Shown in pieces: positions 44,148 through 52,412 of a DNA stretch of 64,000 nucleotides (the first letter of the stretch is position 1; every line of letters starts with the position of its first letter). The notes beneath the pieces are model-generated. The model was not told the DNA's origin, did no database searches, and worked only from the letters and a program-made list of their open reading frames with translations. Source of the stretch: Pseudolabrys sp. (GTDB lineage: Bacteria > Pseudomonadota > Alphaproteobacteria > Rhizobiales > Xanthobacteraceae); assembly GCA_030684935.1 (NCBI GenBank), contig JAUXXH010000058.1, forward strand, positions 1-64,000, written 5' to 3'. Position numbers and translations under genes: made by a program.

Positions 44148-45560
44148 ATGCCTGACGAAACCCTGACCCGGAAATCCGCCGGCGAACTGGCGGCACTGAT
44201 CGCCGCGCGCGCGGTGACGCCGGTGGAAATTCTCGACGCCCATCTGGCGGCGATCGAGCGGATCAACCCGGCGCTCAACGCCATCGTCACGCTCGATGCG
44301 GAGCGGGCGCGGGCCACCGCGGTCGAGGCCGGCGCGGCCGTCATGCGTGGCGACCCGCTCGGGCCGCTGCATGGCCTCCCGGTCGGCATCAAGGACATCA
44401 CGCTGACCGCCGGCATCCGCACCACCTATGGCTCGCCGCTGTTCAAGGATTTCGTACCGGACGAAGACGCCGAAGTGGTGCGCCGCCTGAAATCGGCCGG
44501 CGCTATCATTCTGGCGAAGACCAACACGCCGGAATTCGGCGCCGGCGCCAACACGGTCAATCCGGTGTTCGGCGCCACCCGCAATCCATGGAATCCGGCA
44601 CTCAGCCCGGCCGGTTCGTCCGGCGGCTCGGCCGTCGCGGTGGCGACCGGCATGCTGCCGCTGGCGCAGGGCACCGACTTCGGCTGCTCGATCCGCATGC
44701 CGGCGGCGTTCTGCGGCATTGTCGGCATTCGCCCGACGCCGGGCCTGACGCCGAATTACCCGATGCCGCTGGCCTGGGATCCCGGACAGGTGAACGGCCC
44801 GCTGGCGCGCAACGCGACCGACGCCGCGCGCATGCTCGATGCCATGGTCGGCTTCAGCCGCATCTCGCCGATTTCGGTGGCACCGCCGTGGAAAAGCGCA
44901 CTGGCCGAGGTCGAGGCAACGAAGGACGCCAAGGGCCTGCGCATTGCCTATGTGTCGGACATTGCCGGCATTGGCGTCGACAGCGAAATAGACGCCATCT
45001 GCCGCAAGGCGGCGCTGGCGCTGCGCGATGCCGGCGCGACAGTGGATGAGATCGAGTTCGACGCCTCCGAGGGCAAGGTGCCGTATCAGGCCTGGCGCGG
45101 GCTCTGGATGGTCGGCCAGCAATTCGCCAACCTCGACCGGCTGGAAGACTTCGGCCCCAATCTCAAAGGCAACGTGAAGGCCGGGCTGAAGGTAACGCCG
45201 CTCGACTTCGCCACGGCCGAGAAGACGCGCGCGGCTCTCTTTCTTCGCTTCAAGGACCTGTTCGATCGTTACGACCTGTTGCTGACTCCGGCCTCCCCGG
45301 TGAAGCAGTTTCCGGTCGATCAGAATTTTCCGACCGAGGTCAACGGCAAGAAACTCGACAACTACACCGACTGGATCGCCAGTTCGTTCCTGATCACGCT
45401 GATGAGCCTGCCGGGCGGCAGCGCGCCCGCCGGATTCGCCAGCGACGGCCTGCCGGTCGGCATGCAGATTGTCGGCGCGCGCTTCGAGGAGCCGAAGATC
45501 CTCGGCCTCGCCAAGCTGCTGCACGCGGCGAGCGGCGTCGGCTGGCCACCGGCGCTGTGA
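44148..45560 (+). CDS. Amidase (amidase signature family)
   Basis: A 470-residue amidase. The Ser-cisSer-Lys triad is visible: Lys82 (PVGIKD), Ser157 (PAGSSGGS) and nucleophile Ser181 (GTDFGCSIRMPA; Cys180 replaces the usual Gly). It hydrolyses a linear amide to acid and ammonia. AAAGGA lies seven bases before the ATG. It is last in the hyuAB-AtzD-like-importer unit, where it could finish nitrogen release after the ring is opened (inference). Confidence 0.92.
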   Translation: MPDETLTRKSAGELAALIAARAVTPVEILDAHLAAIERINPALNAIVTLDAERARATAVEAGAAVMRGDPLGPLHGLPVGIKDITLTAGIRTTYGSPLFKDFVPDEDAEVVRRLKSAGAIILAKTNTPEFGAGANTVNPVFGATRNPWNPALSPAGSSGGSAVAVATGMLPLAQGTDFGCSIRMPAAFCGIVGIRPTPGLTPNYPMPLAWDPGQVNGPLARNATDAARMLDAMVGFSRISPISVAPPWKSALAEVEATKDAKGLRIAYVSDIAGIGVDSEIDAICRKAALALRDAGATVDEIEFDASEGKVPYQAWRGLWMVGQQFANLDRLEDFGPNLKGNVKAGLKVTPLDFATAEKTRAALFLRFKDLFDRYDLLLTPASPVKQFPVDQNFPTEVNGKKLDNYTDWIASSFLITLMSLPGGSAPAGFASDGLPVGMQIVGARFEEPKILGLAKLLHAASGVGWPPAL

Positions 45561-45570
45561 CTTTACGCTT

Positions 45571-45688
45571 GCCCCGGACGCGGTGCAGCACGAAGTGATG
45601 CGCCGCAGAGCCGGGGCCGTCTCACACAATGACTATGGAACGATCCCGGGTCTGCAACGCACCGCTGACGCGCTGCGCCGCGCCCGGG
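45571..45688. repeat. Long imperfect inverted repeat between amidase and potI
   Basis: CCCGGACGCGGTGCAGC (45572-45588) is matched by the inverted GCTGCGCCGCGCCCGGG (45672-45688), with 15 of 17 positions paired. An inner GCCCCGG/CCGGGGC pair spans 45571-45617. It looks like a dispersed Bradyrhizobium/Rhodopseudomonas-type element. It may also act as a terminator for both convergent genes. Confidence 0.65.
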
Positions 45689-45698
45689 AAACGCACCC

Positions 45699-46508
45699 TC
45701 ACGGCGCGGAGCGCCGTTCCGCCCGCCACAGCATCAGCATCGCCGTGGCAATGAGCACGGCGACGCCGAGCACCAGCAGCGTCGCCAGCGCATTGATCTG
45801 CGGCGACACGCCGAGCCGGACGCTGGAAAAGATGACGATCGGCAAGGTCGAGGCGCCGGGCCCGGTGACGAAACTCGCGATCACCACGTCGTCCAGCGAC
45901 AGCGTGAAGGCGAGCAGCCAGGCGGCGAGCATGGCCGGCGCCAGCAGCGGCAGGGTCACGCGCAGGAACGTCCGCCACGGCGTCGCGCCAAGATCGGCCG
46001 CCGCCTCCGCCAGCCGCGGATCGAATTGCGACAGCCGCGCCCGGATCACCACGATCGCGTAAGCCGTGCCGAACGTAATATGCGCCAGCGTGATGGTGGT
46101 GGCGCCGCGGCCCGCCGGCCATCCGATCGCTTCGCTGAGCATCACGAACAGCATCAGCAGCGACAGACCGGTCAGCACCTCGGGCAGAATGAGCGGCGCC
46201 ATCGCCAGCGCCTCGAAAGCGCCGCGCCCGGTAGCCCGCCGGATCCGCTGCATCGCGAAAGCGGCCATGGTGCCGAGCAGCACCGAGGCCGTCGCGCTCA
46301 CCGCCGCGACCCGCAACGACAGCCACAAGGCGTCGCCGATCTGTGCATTGCGGAACAGTTCGCCATACCAGCGGGTGGAAAATCCGCTCCACACCGCGAC
46401 CAGCCGGTTGTCGTTGAATGAATAAACCATCAGCACGGCGATCGGCAGATAGAGAAAGGCATAGCCGAAGGCCAGCATGCTGAGCGGAAAAAGCGCGCGA
46501 CGCGTCAT
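45699..46508 (-). CDS. potI: Polyamine ABC transporter permease (PotI/PotC type)
   Basis: A 269-residue permease with six hydrophobic helices. It has the PotC/I features SFNDNRLVAVWSGFSTRWYGELF, the EAA loop EAAADLGATPWRTFLRVTLPLL, and ILPEVLTGLSLL. The ATG overlaps the potH stop by four bases. It is last of a potFGHI operon. Its 3' end lies just outside the repeat at 45571-45688. Confidence 0.9.
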   Translation of the reverse strand: MTRRALFPLSMLAFGYAFLYLPIAVLMVYSFNDNRLVAVWSGFSTRWYGELFRNAQIGDALWLSLRVAAVSATASVLLGTMAAFAMQRIRRATGRGAFEALAMAPLILPEVLTGLSLLMLFVMLSEAIGWPAGRGATTITLAHITFGTAYAIVVIRARLSQFDPRLAEAAADLGATPWRTFLRVTLPLLAPAMLAAWLLAFTLSLDDVVIASFVTGPGASTLPIVIFSSVRLGVSPQINALATLLVLGVAVLIATAMLMLWRAERRSAP

Positions 46509-47407
46509 GTCGCGACCTCCGTGCGCCGGGCCAGGCGGTAGATCAGCGCGGCCGGCAGCAGCACCGCCACCAGCAGCAGCATCGCCAGCGCCGCGGCGAG
46601 CGGCCAGTCATTGTTGCCGAAGAACTCGTTCCACAGCACCGGGCCGACCATCAGCGTGTGCGAGCCGCCGAGCAGTTCCGGAATGATAACCTCGCCGAGC
46701 GCCGGGATGAACACCAGCAGCAGCCCGGCGACGATGCCGGGCATCGACAGCGGCAAAGTGACGCGGAAGAAGGCACGCGCAGGCCTGGCGCCGAGATCGG
46801 ACGCCGCGTCGAGCAGTGTCCAGTCCATCCGCTCCAGCACCGCATAGATCGGCAGCACCATGAACGGCAGATACGAATAGACGATGCCGAGATGCACGGC
46901 GAATTCGGTGTTCAGTAGCGGCAAGGGCTCCGCGATCAGCCCGGCGTCGAGCAGCAGGGAGTTGATGAGGCCGTTGGAGTTCAGCAGGCTCGACCAGGCG
47001 TAGACGCGGATCAGGAAAGACGTCCAGAACGGCAGCACCACCAGAATGAGCAGCGGTGTGCGAACGCCCTCACGGACGCGCGCCAGCGCATAGGCCATCG
47101 GATAGGCGATCAGCAGCGTGATCAGCGCCGACACCGCGGCGATGCGGATCGAGCCGGCGAAGGCCTGGATGTAGAGCCAGTCGGAAAAGATCAGCGCATA
47201 GTTGTCGCCGGACGCATTCAGTTCCGGCAGCAGCCCCTCGCCCGGCACCAGCAGCGGCGTGAACGGCGGCGCGCCGCGCCGCTTCTCGGTGAAGCTGATC
47301 GCCAGCACGACGAGCGCCGGCAGCAGCGTAAACAGAAGCATCCAGCCGAGCGGCAGCCCGAGCACGAGTTTGCGGGTCGCGCCCGTCCGGCCGCCGGGGG
47401 CGGTCAT
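46505..47407 (-). CDS. potH: Polyamine ABC transporter permease (PotH/PotB type)
   Basis: A 300-residue membrane protein. VLPFWTSFLIRVYAWSSLLNSNGLIN and the EAA loop DAASDLGARPARAFFRVTLPLSMPG are diagnostic of PotB/H. The ATG at 47407 overlaps the potG stop (ATGA) and is preferred to a longer frame within potG. It forms the channel with PotI. Confidence 0.9.
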   Translation of the reverse strand: MTAPGGRTGATRKLVLGLPLGWMLLFTLLPALVVLAISFTEKRRGAPPFTPLLVPGEGLLPELNASGDNYALIFSDWLYIQAFAGSIRIAAVSALITLLIAYPMAYALARVREGVRTPLLILVVLPFWTSFLIRVYAWSSLLNSNGLINSLLLDAGLIAEPLPLLNTEFAVHLGIVYSYLPFMVLPIYAVLERMDWTLLDAASDLGARPARAFFRVTLPLSMPGIVAGLLLVFIPALGEVIIPELLGGSHTLMVGPVLWNEFFGNNDWPLAAALAMLLLVAVLLPAALIYRLARRTEVAT

Positions 47408-48528
47408 TGGCTCAACATCCGCGCGACCTTGGGCTCCCACCACAGATGGGCCTCGTCGCCTTGCGCCGGGCGGCCTGCGGCCTCGAATTCAAGCGGCGAC
47501 AGCCGCACCCGCACAATCTTGCCCGTCGGCAATGTCAATTCGCAGGCATAGGAGTTGCCGAGAAAGGCCAGCGCGCCGACCCGCGCCGCCAGCGCGCTGG
47601 ATTGTGCCGGCCGCTGCCGTGACAGCCGGATGTGCTCCGGCCGCACCATGACGGTCACCGCGGCCCCGGTGGCGGATTGCCCGTCGCACAGCGCGGGCAG
47701 ATCGGACCCAGCCTCGCCACTGTCGACCGTGGCAATGCCGGCGGTGATACCGGCGACCGTGCCCGCGAACAGATTGGCGGCGCCGAAGAAGTCCGCGACA
47801 TAGCGCGAACACGGCGCGTCGTAGAGGTCGCGCGGCTCTCCGATCTGCACCAGTTTGCCGTCGCGCATCAGCGCGATCCGGCTCGCCATGCCGATCGCTT
47901 CCTCCTGGTCGTGGGTGACGACGACAAAGGTGATGCCGATCCGCTCGCGCAAGCTGACGAGCTCGGCCTGCGCACGCTCGCGCAGCTTCTTGTCGAGCGC
48001 CGCCAAGGGCTCGTCGAGCAGCAGGATTTTCGGCCGCTTCACCAGCGCGCGGGCCAGCGCCACGCGCTGGCGCTGGCCGCCGGAAAGTTGATGCGGTTTG
48101 CGCCCGCCGAGCGCGCCCATCTCCAGCAGATCGAGCGTGGCTTGCACGCGGTCGCGGATTTCATCGCGCGGACGGCGCTCTTCCTGCAAGCCGAAGGCGA
48201 CGTTCTTCTCGACCGTCAGATGCGGAAACAGCGCGTAGGACTGGAACATCATGTTGACCGGCCGCCGATAGGCCGGCCAGCCGGTCATGTCCTCGCCGTC
48301 GACCAGGATGTGACCGGAGTCGAGCGTCTCCAGCCCGGCGATGGCGCGCAGCAGCGTGGTCTTGCCGGAGCCGGAGGCGCCGAGCAGGCAGAAGAACTCG
48401 CCGCGTCCGATGTCGAGGTCGACGCTATCGAGAGCCGTGGTACCGCCGAACCGCCGCGTGACACCCCGAATGCGGATGATCGGCGGCGCGTCGCCGCCGG
48501 TCAGCGGCCGGTCTTGATCCGCGTCCAC
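47404..48528 (-). CDS. potG: Polyamine ABC transporter ATP-binding protein (PotG/PotA type)
   Basis: A 374-residue ATPase. GASGSGKTTLLRAIAGLE is Walker A, LSGGQRQRVALARALVKRPKILLLDEPLAALD the signature and Walker B, and VVTHDQEEA the switch region. The C-terminal TOBE domain (TVMVRPEHIRL) is present. It overlaps the potF 3' end by 28 bases; no later start suits the conserved N-terminus. Confidence 0.92.
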   Translation of the reverse strand: MDADQDRPLTGGDAPPIIRIRGVTRRFGGTTALDSVDLDIGRGEFFCLLGASGSGKTTLLRAIAGLETLDSGHILVDGEDMTGWPAYRRPVNMMFQSYALFPHLTVEKNVAFGLQEERRPRDEIRDRVQATLDLLEMGALGGRKPHQLSGGQRQRVALARALVKRPKILLLDEPLAALDKKLRERAQAELVSLRERIGITFVVVTHDQEEAIGMASRIALMRDGKLVQIGEPRDLYDAPCSRYVADFFGAANLFAGTVAGITAGIATVDSGEAGSDLPALCDGQSATGAAVTVMVRPEHIRLSRQRPAQSSALAARVGALAFLGNSYACELTLPTGKIVRVRLSPLEFEAAGRPAQGDEAHLWWEPKVARMLSQ

Positions 48529-49625
48529 AATCTGTTCCGGTCCCGCTCATACTTCTGCGCCACCATCGGCACCGTATAGAGTTTAACGGCAGGCGGCGGA
48601 TAGACAACCGGATCCTCGTTGATCTCCTTGGCGATGTACTGCCGCGACTCCGGCACGGCGTTGGCGTAGCCGACTTCGCTGGTGATCTCGGCGACGATCT
48701 TCGGATCGAGCAGGAAGTCAATGAACTTGTGCGCGTTGTCGGGGTTAGGGGCATCAGCCGGGATCGCCATCACGTCGACGTTGAACACCGCGCCTTCCTT
48801 GGGCAGGAAGATGCCGATCTCGACGCCCTTCTTGGCTTCGGCGGCGCGCTTGCGCGCCTGGAACAGGTCGCCGGCATAGCCGTGCGCGACGCAGATCGCG
48901 CCATTGGCGAGGTCGTTGATGTATTTCGAGGAGTGGAAGTAGCGGTACCCTCCGCGCGCCTTGGTCACCACCTCGCCGGCGGCCTTGAGGTCCGCCTCGC
49001 TGGTGCTCTGCGGATCGCGGCCGAGATAGGCGAGCGCCGCGGGGATCACCTCGTCCGGCGTGTCGAGCAAGGTGACGCCGCAGCGTTTCAGCGCCGCCGT
49101 ATTCTTCGGATCGAAGATCAAGGCCAGGCTGTCGGTCGGCGCCGACGGCAGCGCTTTCGACACCGCCGATTTGACGTAACCGATGCCGGTGCCCGCCATC
49201 ATGTAGGGCAGCGCATAGGCATTGTCCGGGTCGGCCGGCTTGAGCTGCGCCAGCACCTTGGGATCGACGCCCTTGGCATTCGGGATCTTGGCGAGATCGA
49301 GCTTCTGGTAGACGCCGGCTTTGATCTGACGCGCGAGGTACGGCATCGCCGACGGAAACACCACGTCGTAACCCGACTTCTTGACCAGGATCTTGGCTTC
49401 CAGCGTGTCGTTGGAATCGTAGACATCGTAATTGACCTTGATGCCGGTGCGCCTGGTGAATTCCTCCAGCGTGGTCGGGGCGATGTAGTCGCTCCAGTTA
49501 TAGACGTTGAGAACCTTGGATTCCTGCGCCTGCACGGGAAGCGCCGCGAGGGCAAACGACAGCAGCAAAGCGGCGGCGAGAACTTTGCCGCGCTGGGAGG
49601 ATCGGCGATTGGTCGTGGTGTGCAT
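48501..49625 (-). CDS. potF: Putrescine/polyamine-binding periplasmic protein (PotF/PotD type)
   Basis: A 374-residue binding protein with a signal peptide (AALPVQAQ) and the mature start SKVLNVYNWSDYIAP, the PotF/D hallmark in which Trp and Asp line the polyamine site. VYDSNDTLEAKI and YALPYMMAGTGIGYV also agree with PotF more than PotD. First gene of potFGHI. An 88-base gap separates it from the DUF808 gene upstream. Confidence 0.92.
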   Translation of the reverse strand: MHTTTNRRSSQRGKVLAAALLLSFALAALPVQAQESKVLNVYNWSDYIAPTTLEEFTRRTGIKVNYDVYDSNDTLEAKILVKKSGYDVVFPSAMPYLARQIKAGVYQKLDLAKIPNAKGVDPKVLAQLKPADPDNAYALPYMMAGTGIGYVKSAVSKALPSAPTDSLALIFDPKNTAALKRCGVTLLDTPDEVIPAALAYLGRDPQSTSEADLKAAGEVVTKARGGYRYFHSSKYINDLANGAICVAHGYAGDLFQARKRAAEAKKGVEIGIFLPKEGAVFNVDVMAIPADAPNPDNAHKFIDFLLDPKIVAEITSEVGYANAVPESRQYIAKEINEDPVVYPPPAVKLYTVPMVAQKYERDRNRLWTRIKTGR

Positions 49626-49713
49626 AGCCCCTGCCCTGTGATGAAAATCGGCGGCAAAACTATACCATCGCTGCGCCGGATTTCACGCGGATCGTGCAGC
49701 GGCCCACAAGTGC

Positions 49714-50700
49714 CTAGGCGCGTCGAACGCCCTTCGCCCGCTTCCAGACCGGCGCCAGCACATAGCCGACCACCGGGATCAATGCCGCCCCGACGGCCAG
49801 CCCGACCACCCCGGCGCCGGCGGCCATGACGATCCAGCCGGCCACGGCGCCCACCGCCGGCACGGCCTGCGCGACCACCGCGCCGGCATGGGCGATGGCA
49901 TGGCCGATCGACGTCAGGCCGTAGACTTCCAGCCCGTGCACAATGATGCCGCCGCCGACCCAGATCATGGCGGCGGTGCCGAGGACGCTCAGGCCGGTGA
50001 GAAAATACGGCATGCCGAGCACCAGTCCGCGCCCGAGCGCCCGGCTGGCGCTGCCGAAACCCGACGCATTGCCGTTACTTGCCAGCGCCACGCCGACGTC
50101 GTCCGCCTTCACGATCAAGGCGACGGCGCCATAGACCACGACGGTGATGCCGATGCCGACCACCGCCAGCACCAGGGCCTGGGTGTAGATATTCCCGGCC
50201 GGCAGCGTCGACAGCGTGATCGCCATGATCTCGGCGGAGAGGATGAAGTCGGTCTTGATGGCGCTGGCGACCTTCTCGTCTTCGAGCGATTTCGCGTTCA
50301 AGGCCACCGTCTCGATATTGGCCTCGTGCTCTTGCGCCTTGTGCGGCACCAGCACCTCGTAGACCTTCTCCGCGCCCTCGTAGCAGAGATAGGCGCCACC
50401 GATCATCAGCAGCGGGTTGATGAGCCAGGGCGCGAAGGCGCTGAGGGCAAGCGCGGCCGGCAGCAGGAACAGCAGCTTGTTGCGCAGCGACCCCCAGGCG
50501 ATCTTGCCAATGATCGGCAGTTCGCGCGCGGCGGCAAAGCCGACGACATAGCGCGGCGTGACCGCGGTATCGTCGATGACAATGCCAGCCGCCTTCACAC
50601 CCGCCCTGGAGGCCTGACCCACTACATCGTCCAGCGACGCGGCCGCGACCTTGGCCAGCGCCGCGACGTCGTCGAGAAGCGCGATCAGTCCGATGCTCAC
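49714..50700 (-). CDS. DUF808 (YedI-like) membrane protein
   Basis: A 328-residue multi-helix inner-membrane protein of the DUF808 family. It opens SIGLIALLDDVAALAKVAAASLDDV, as E. coli YedI does. Family function is unknown. The start is a GTG at 50700 with AAGGT seven bases upstream. It stands alone between the pot and box loci, downstream of boxB on the same strand. Confidence 0.88.
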   Translation of the reverse strand: MSIGLIALLDDVAALAKVAAASLDDVVGQASRAGVKAAGIVIDDTAVTPRYVVGFAAARELPIIGKIAWGSLRNKLLFLLPAALALSAFAPWLINPLLMIGGAYLCYEGAEKVYEVLVPHKAQEHEANIETVALNAKSLEDEKVASAIKTDFILSAEIMAITLSTLPAGNIYTQALVLAVVGIGITVVVYGAVALIVKADDVGVALASNGNASGFGSASRALGRGLVLGMPYFLTGLSVLGTAAMIWVGGGIIVHGLEVYGLTSIGHAIAHAGAVVAQAVPAVGAVAGWIVMAAGAGVVGLAVGAALIPVVGYVLAPVWKRAKGVRRA

Positions 50701-50720
50701 GGGGATACCTTACGGCTCGT

Positions 50721-50756
50721 CTCTCCAAAGGGAGAGCGCGGCGCGATGATCGCGCC
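50721..50756. other. Two short hairpins between boxB and the DUF808 gene
   Basis: CTCTCC-AAAG-GGAGAG (50721-50736) and GGCGCGAT-G-ATCGCGCC (50740-50756) sit in the 82-base gap after the boxB stop. Neither has a T-run on the minus strand, so a terminator role is possible but weakly supported. Confidence 0.4.
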
Positions 50757-50782
50757 GGAAGATCATACGCCGCGCGAAACGC

Positions 50783-52225
50783 TCAGGCGATCTTCACGTA
50801 CTCGAAATCGCCAGGTTTGTTGTCGATGCCGACCTTGGGCGGCGCGATCCAGCTGGCGAACTTGCCCGGCTCGACCACAGGCTGCATCAGCCCGGTGATG
50901 AAGTCGCCATCCGCCGACGACGGCAGCCAGTTGTCCTTCTTCTTCTCCCATGCCGCGGCGTCGAGCAACTCGCCGCTCGGGCTGGCCTGGGTGTTGCGGA
51001 ACTCGCCGATATGGCGGTGGAACGCGACATGCGGCAGCGTCAGCGTGAACTTGATACCGGTCGCCTCGATGATCTTGTTCCAGCGGGCGACGCCCTTGCT
51101 GCAGTCGTTGGTGTAGTCGTCGCGCAGCCGCATGTTGAGCGCGGTCAGCGCCGGTTCATCGACGCGCTTGATCTCGCCGCCCACCAGCTTGAGCACCGGA
51201 TAGGTCGCGTTCTCGAGCTTGTGGTCGTCCTGCAAGCGATGTTCCTGAAAGCGGCCCTTGAGCCCGGCGTTAAACACATTGGCGGCGTTGGTCGAGACCT
51301 CGGAGCCGAACAGGTCCAGCGCCAGCGAGTAATGCAGGTTCAGCTTCTTCTGGATGGTCGGCAAATCGATCACGCCGAGTTTGCGCACCGCCTCGATGTT
51401 GGACGGATCGTCGATGCCGGCTTTCACCATTGCCTCGCAGGTGCGCTGCACGGTGCGGCCGATGCCGGTCTCGCCGACGAACATGTGGTGAGCTTCTTCC
51501 GTCAGCATGAATCGGCAGGTGCGCGACAGCGGATCGAAGCCGGATTGCGCCTGCGCCTCCAACTGCATCTTGCCGTCGCGGTCGACGAAGAACGTGAACA
51601 TAAAGAACGACAGCCAGTCCGGCGTCGCCTCGTTGAAAGCGCCGAGCATCCGCGGCTGATCGGCGTCGCCGGAGCGGCGCTGCAACAGGCCTTCCGCCTC
51701 GTCCCGGCCGTCATTGCCGAAATATTTGTGCAACAGGTAGACCATCGCCCACAGATGGCGGCCTTCCTCGACATTGACCTGGAACAAATTGCGCATGTCG
51801 TAGAGCGACGGCGCGGTCTTGCCGAGATGGCGCTGCTGCTCGACCGAGGCCGGTTCGGTATCGCCCTGGATGACGATCATCCGGCGCAGCATGGCGCGGT
51901 ATTCGCCCGGCACTTCCTGCCAGGCCGGCTCGCCGGCATGAGCGCCGAACGGAATGGTGCGGCCCTCCGCCGCCGGCGCCAGCAGGATGCCCCAGCGGTA
52001 CTCGGGCATGCGGACATAATCGAACACCGCCCAGCCCTTGGAGTCGACGCTGACCGCGGTGCGGAGATAGACCATTGACTCCTGGAAGCCGTCCGGTCCC
52101 ATGTCCTTCCACCAGTTGATGTAACCGGGATGCCACTTCTCCAGCGCGCGCTTGACGCGCACGTCGTCGCCGAGGCCGACATTGTTGGGGATCAGGCCGT
52201 TGTAATCGACTTGCGCGATGCTCAT
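50783..52225 (-). CDS. boxB: Benzoyl-CoA 2,3-epoxidase oxygenase component BoxB
   Basis: Di-iron monooxygenase that epoxidises benzoyl-CoA in the aerobic CoA-dependent benzoate pathway. The 480-residue product is close to known BoxB. Two ExxH iron-binding motifs are visible (Glu154-His157 in EEGRHLW; Glu243/244-His246/247 in TEEAHHMF). The ATG at 52225 follows GAGAGGA; a longer frame reads into repeat DNA. It lies downstream of boxC with a palindromic repeat between them. BoxA, the usual reductase, is not in the window. Confidence 0.95.
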   Translation of the reverse strand: MSIAQVDYNGLIPNNVGLGDDVRVKRALEKWHPGYINWWKDMGPDGFQESMVYLRTAVSVDSKGWAVFDYVRMPEYRWGILLAPAAEGRTIPFGAHAGEPAWQEVPGEYRAMLRRMIVIQGDTEPASVEQQRHLGKTAPSLYDMRNLFQVNVEEGRHLWAMVYLLHKYFGNDGRDEAEGLLQRRSGDADQPRMLGAFNEATPDWLSFFMFTFFVDRDGKMQLEAQAQSGFDPLSRTCRFMLTEEAHHMFVGETGIGRTVQRTCEAMVKAGIDDPSNIEAVRKLGVIDLPTIQKKLNLHYSLALDLFGSEVSTNAANVFNAGLKGRFQEHRLQDDHKLENATYPVLKLVGGEIKRVDEPALTALNMRLRDDYTNDCSKGVARWNKIIEATGIKFTLTLPHVAFHRHIGEFRNTQASPSGELLDAAAWEKKKDNWLPSSADGDFITGLMQPVVEPGKFASWIAPPKVGIDNKPGDFEYVKIA

Positions 52226-52271
52226 GGCGTTGTCCTCTCGTCGTTTCCCGGGCGCGTACAACCTCTCTCCG

Positions 52272-52380
52272 TCATTGCCGGGCTTGACCCGGCAATCCAT
52301 GAGGTCTTGCCGCGAATGTTTTCATACGCCCGGTGTGTGCCGCGCCTCATCATGGATGCGCGGGTCAAGCCCGCGCATGA
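52272..52380. repeat. Palindromic repeat (GCCGGGCTTGACCCGGC family), copy 2
   Basis: Thirty-one-base arms at 52272-52302 (TCATTGCCGGGCTTGACCCG...) and 52350-52380 (inverted, with GCGCGGGTCAAGCCCGCGC) flank an unrelated 47-base centre. It is the same family as 44044-44128 and sits between boxC and boxB, so it may affect their mRNA. Confidence 0.85.
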
Positions 52381-52412
52381 CGGCTGAGTGTGCTGAACGC
52401 ATTTTGCGCGCA

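Noticed and set aside
45700-45714. CGGCGC-GGA-GCGCCG hairpin as a potI terminator
   Set aside because: It lies inside the last codons of potI and has no T-run on the minus strand.
49626-49713. Sigma-54 promoter for potF
   Set aside because: A GGTATAG...TTTTGCC-like stretch exists on the minus strand but the GG-GC spacing is one base short.
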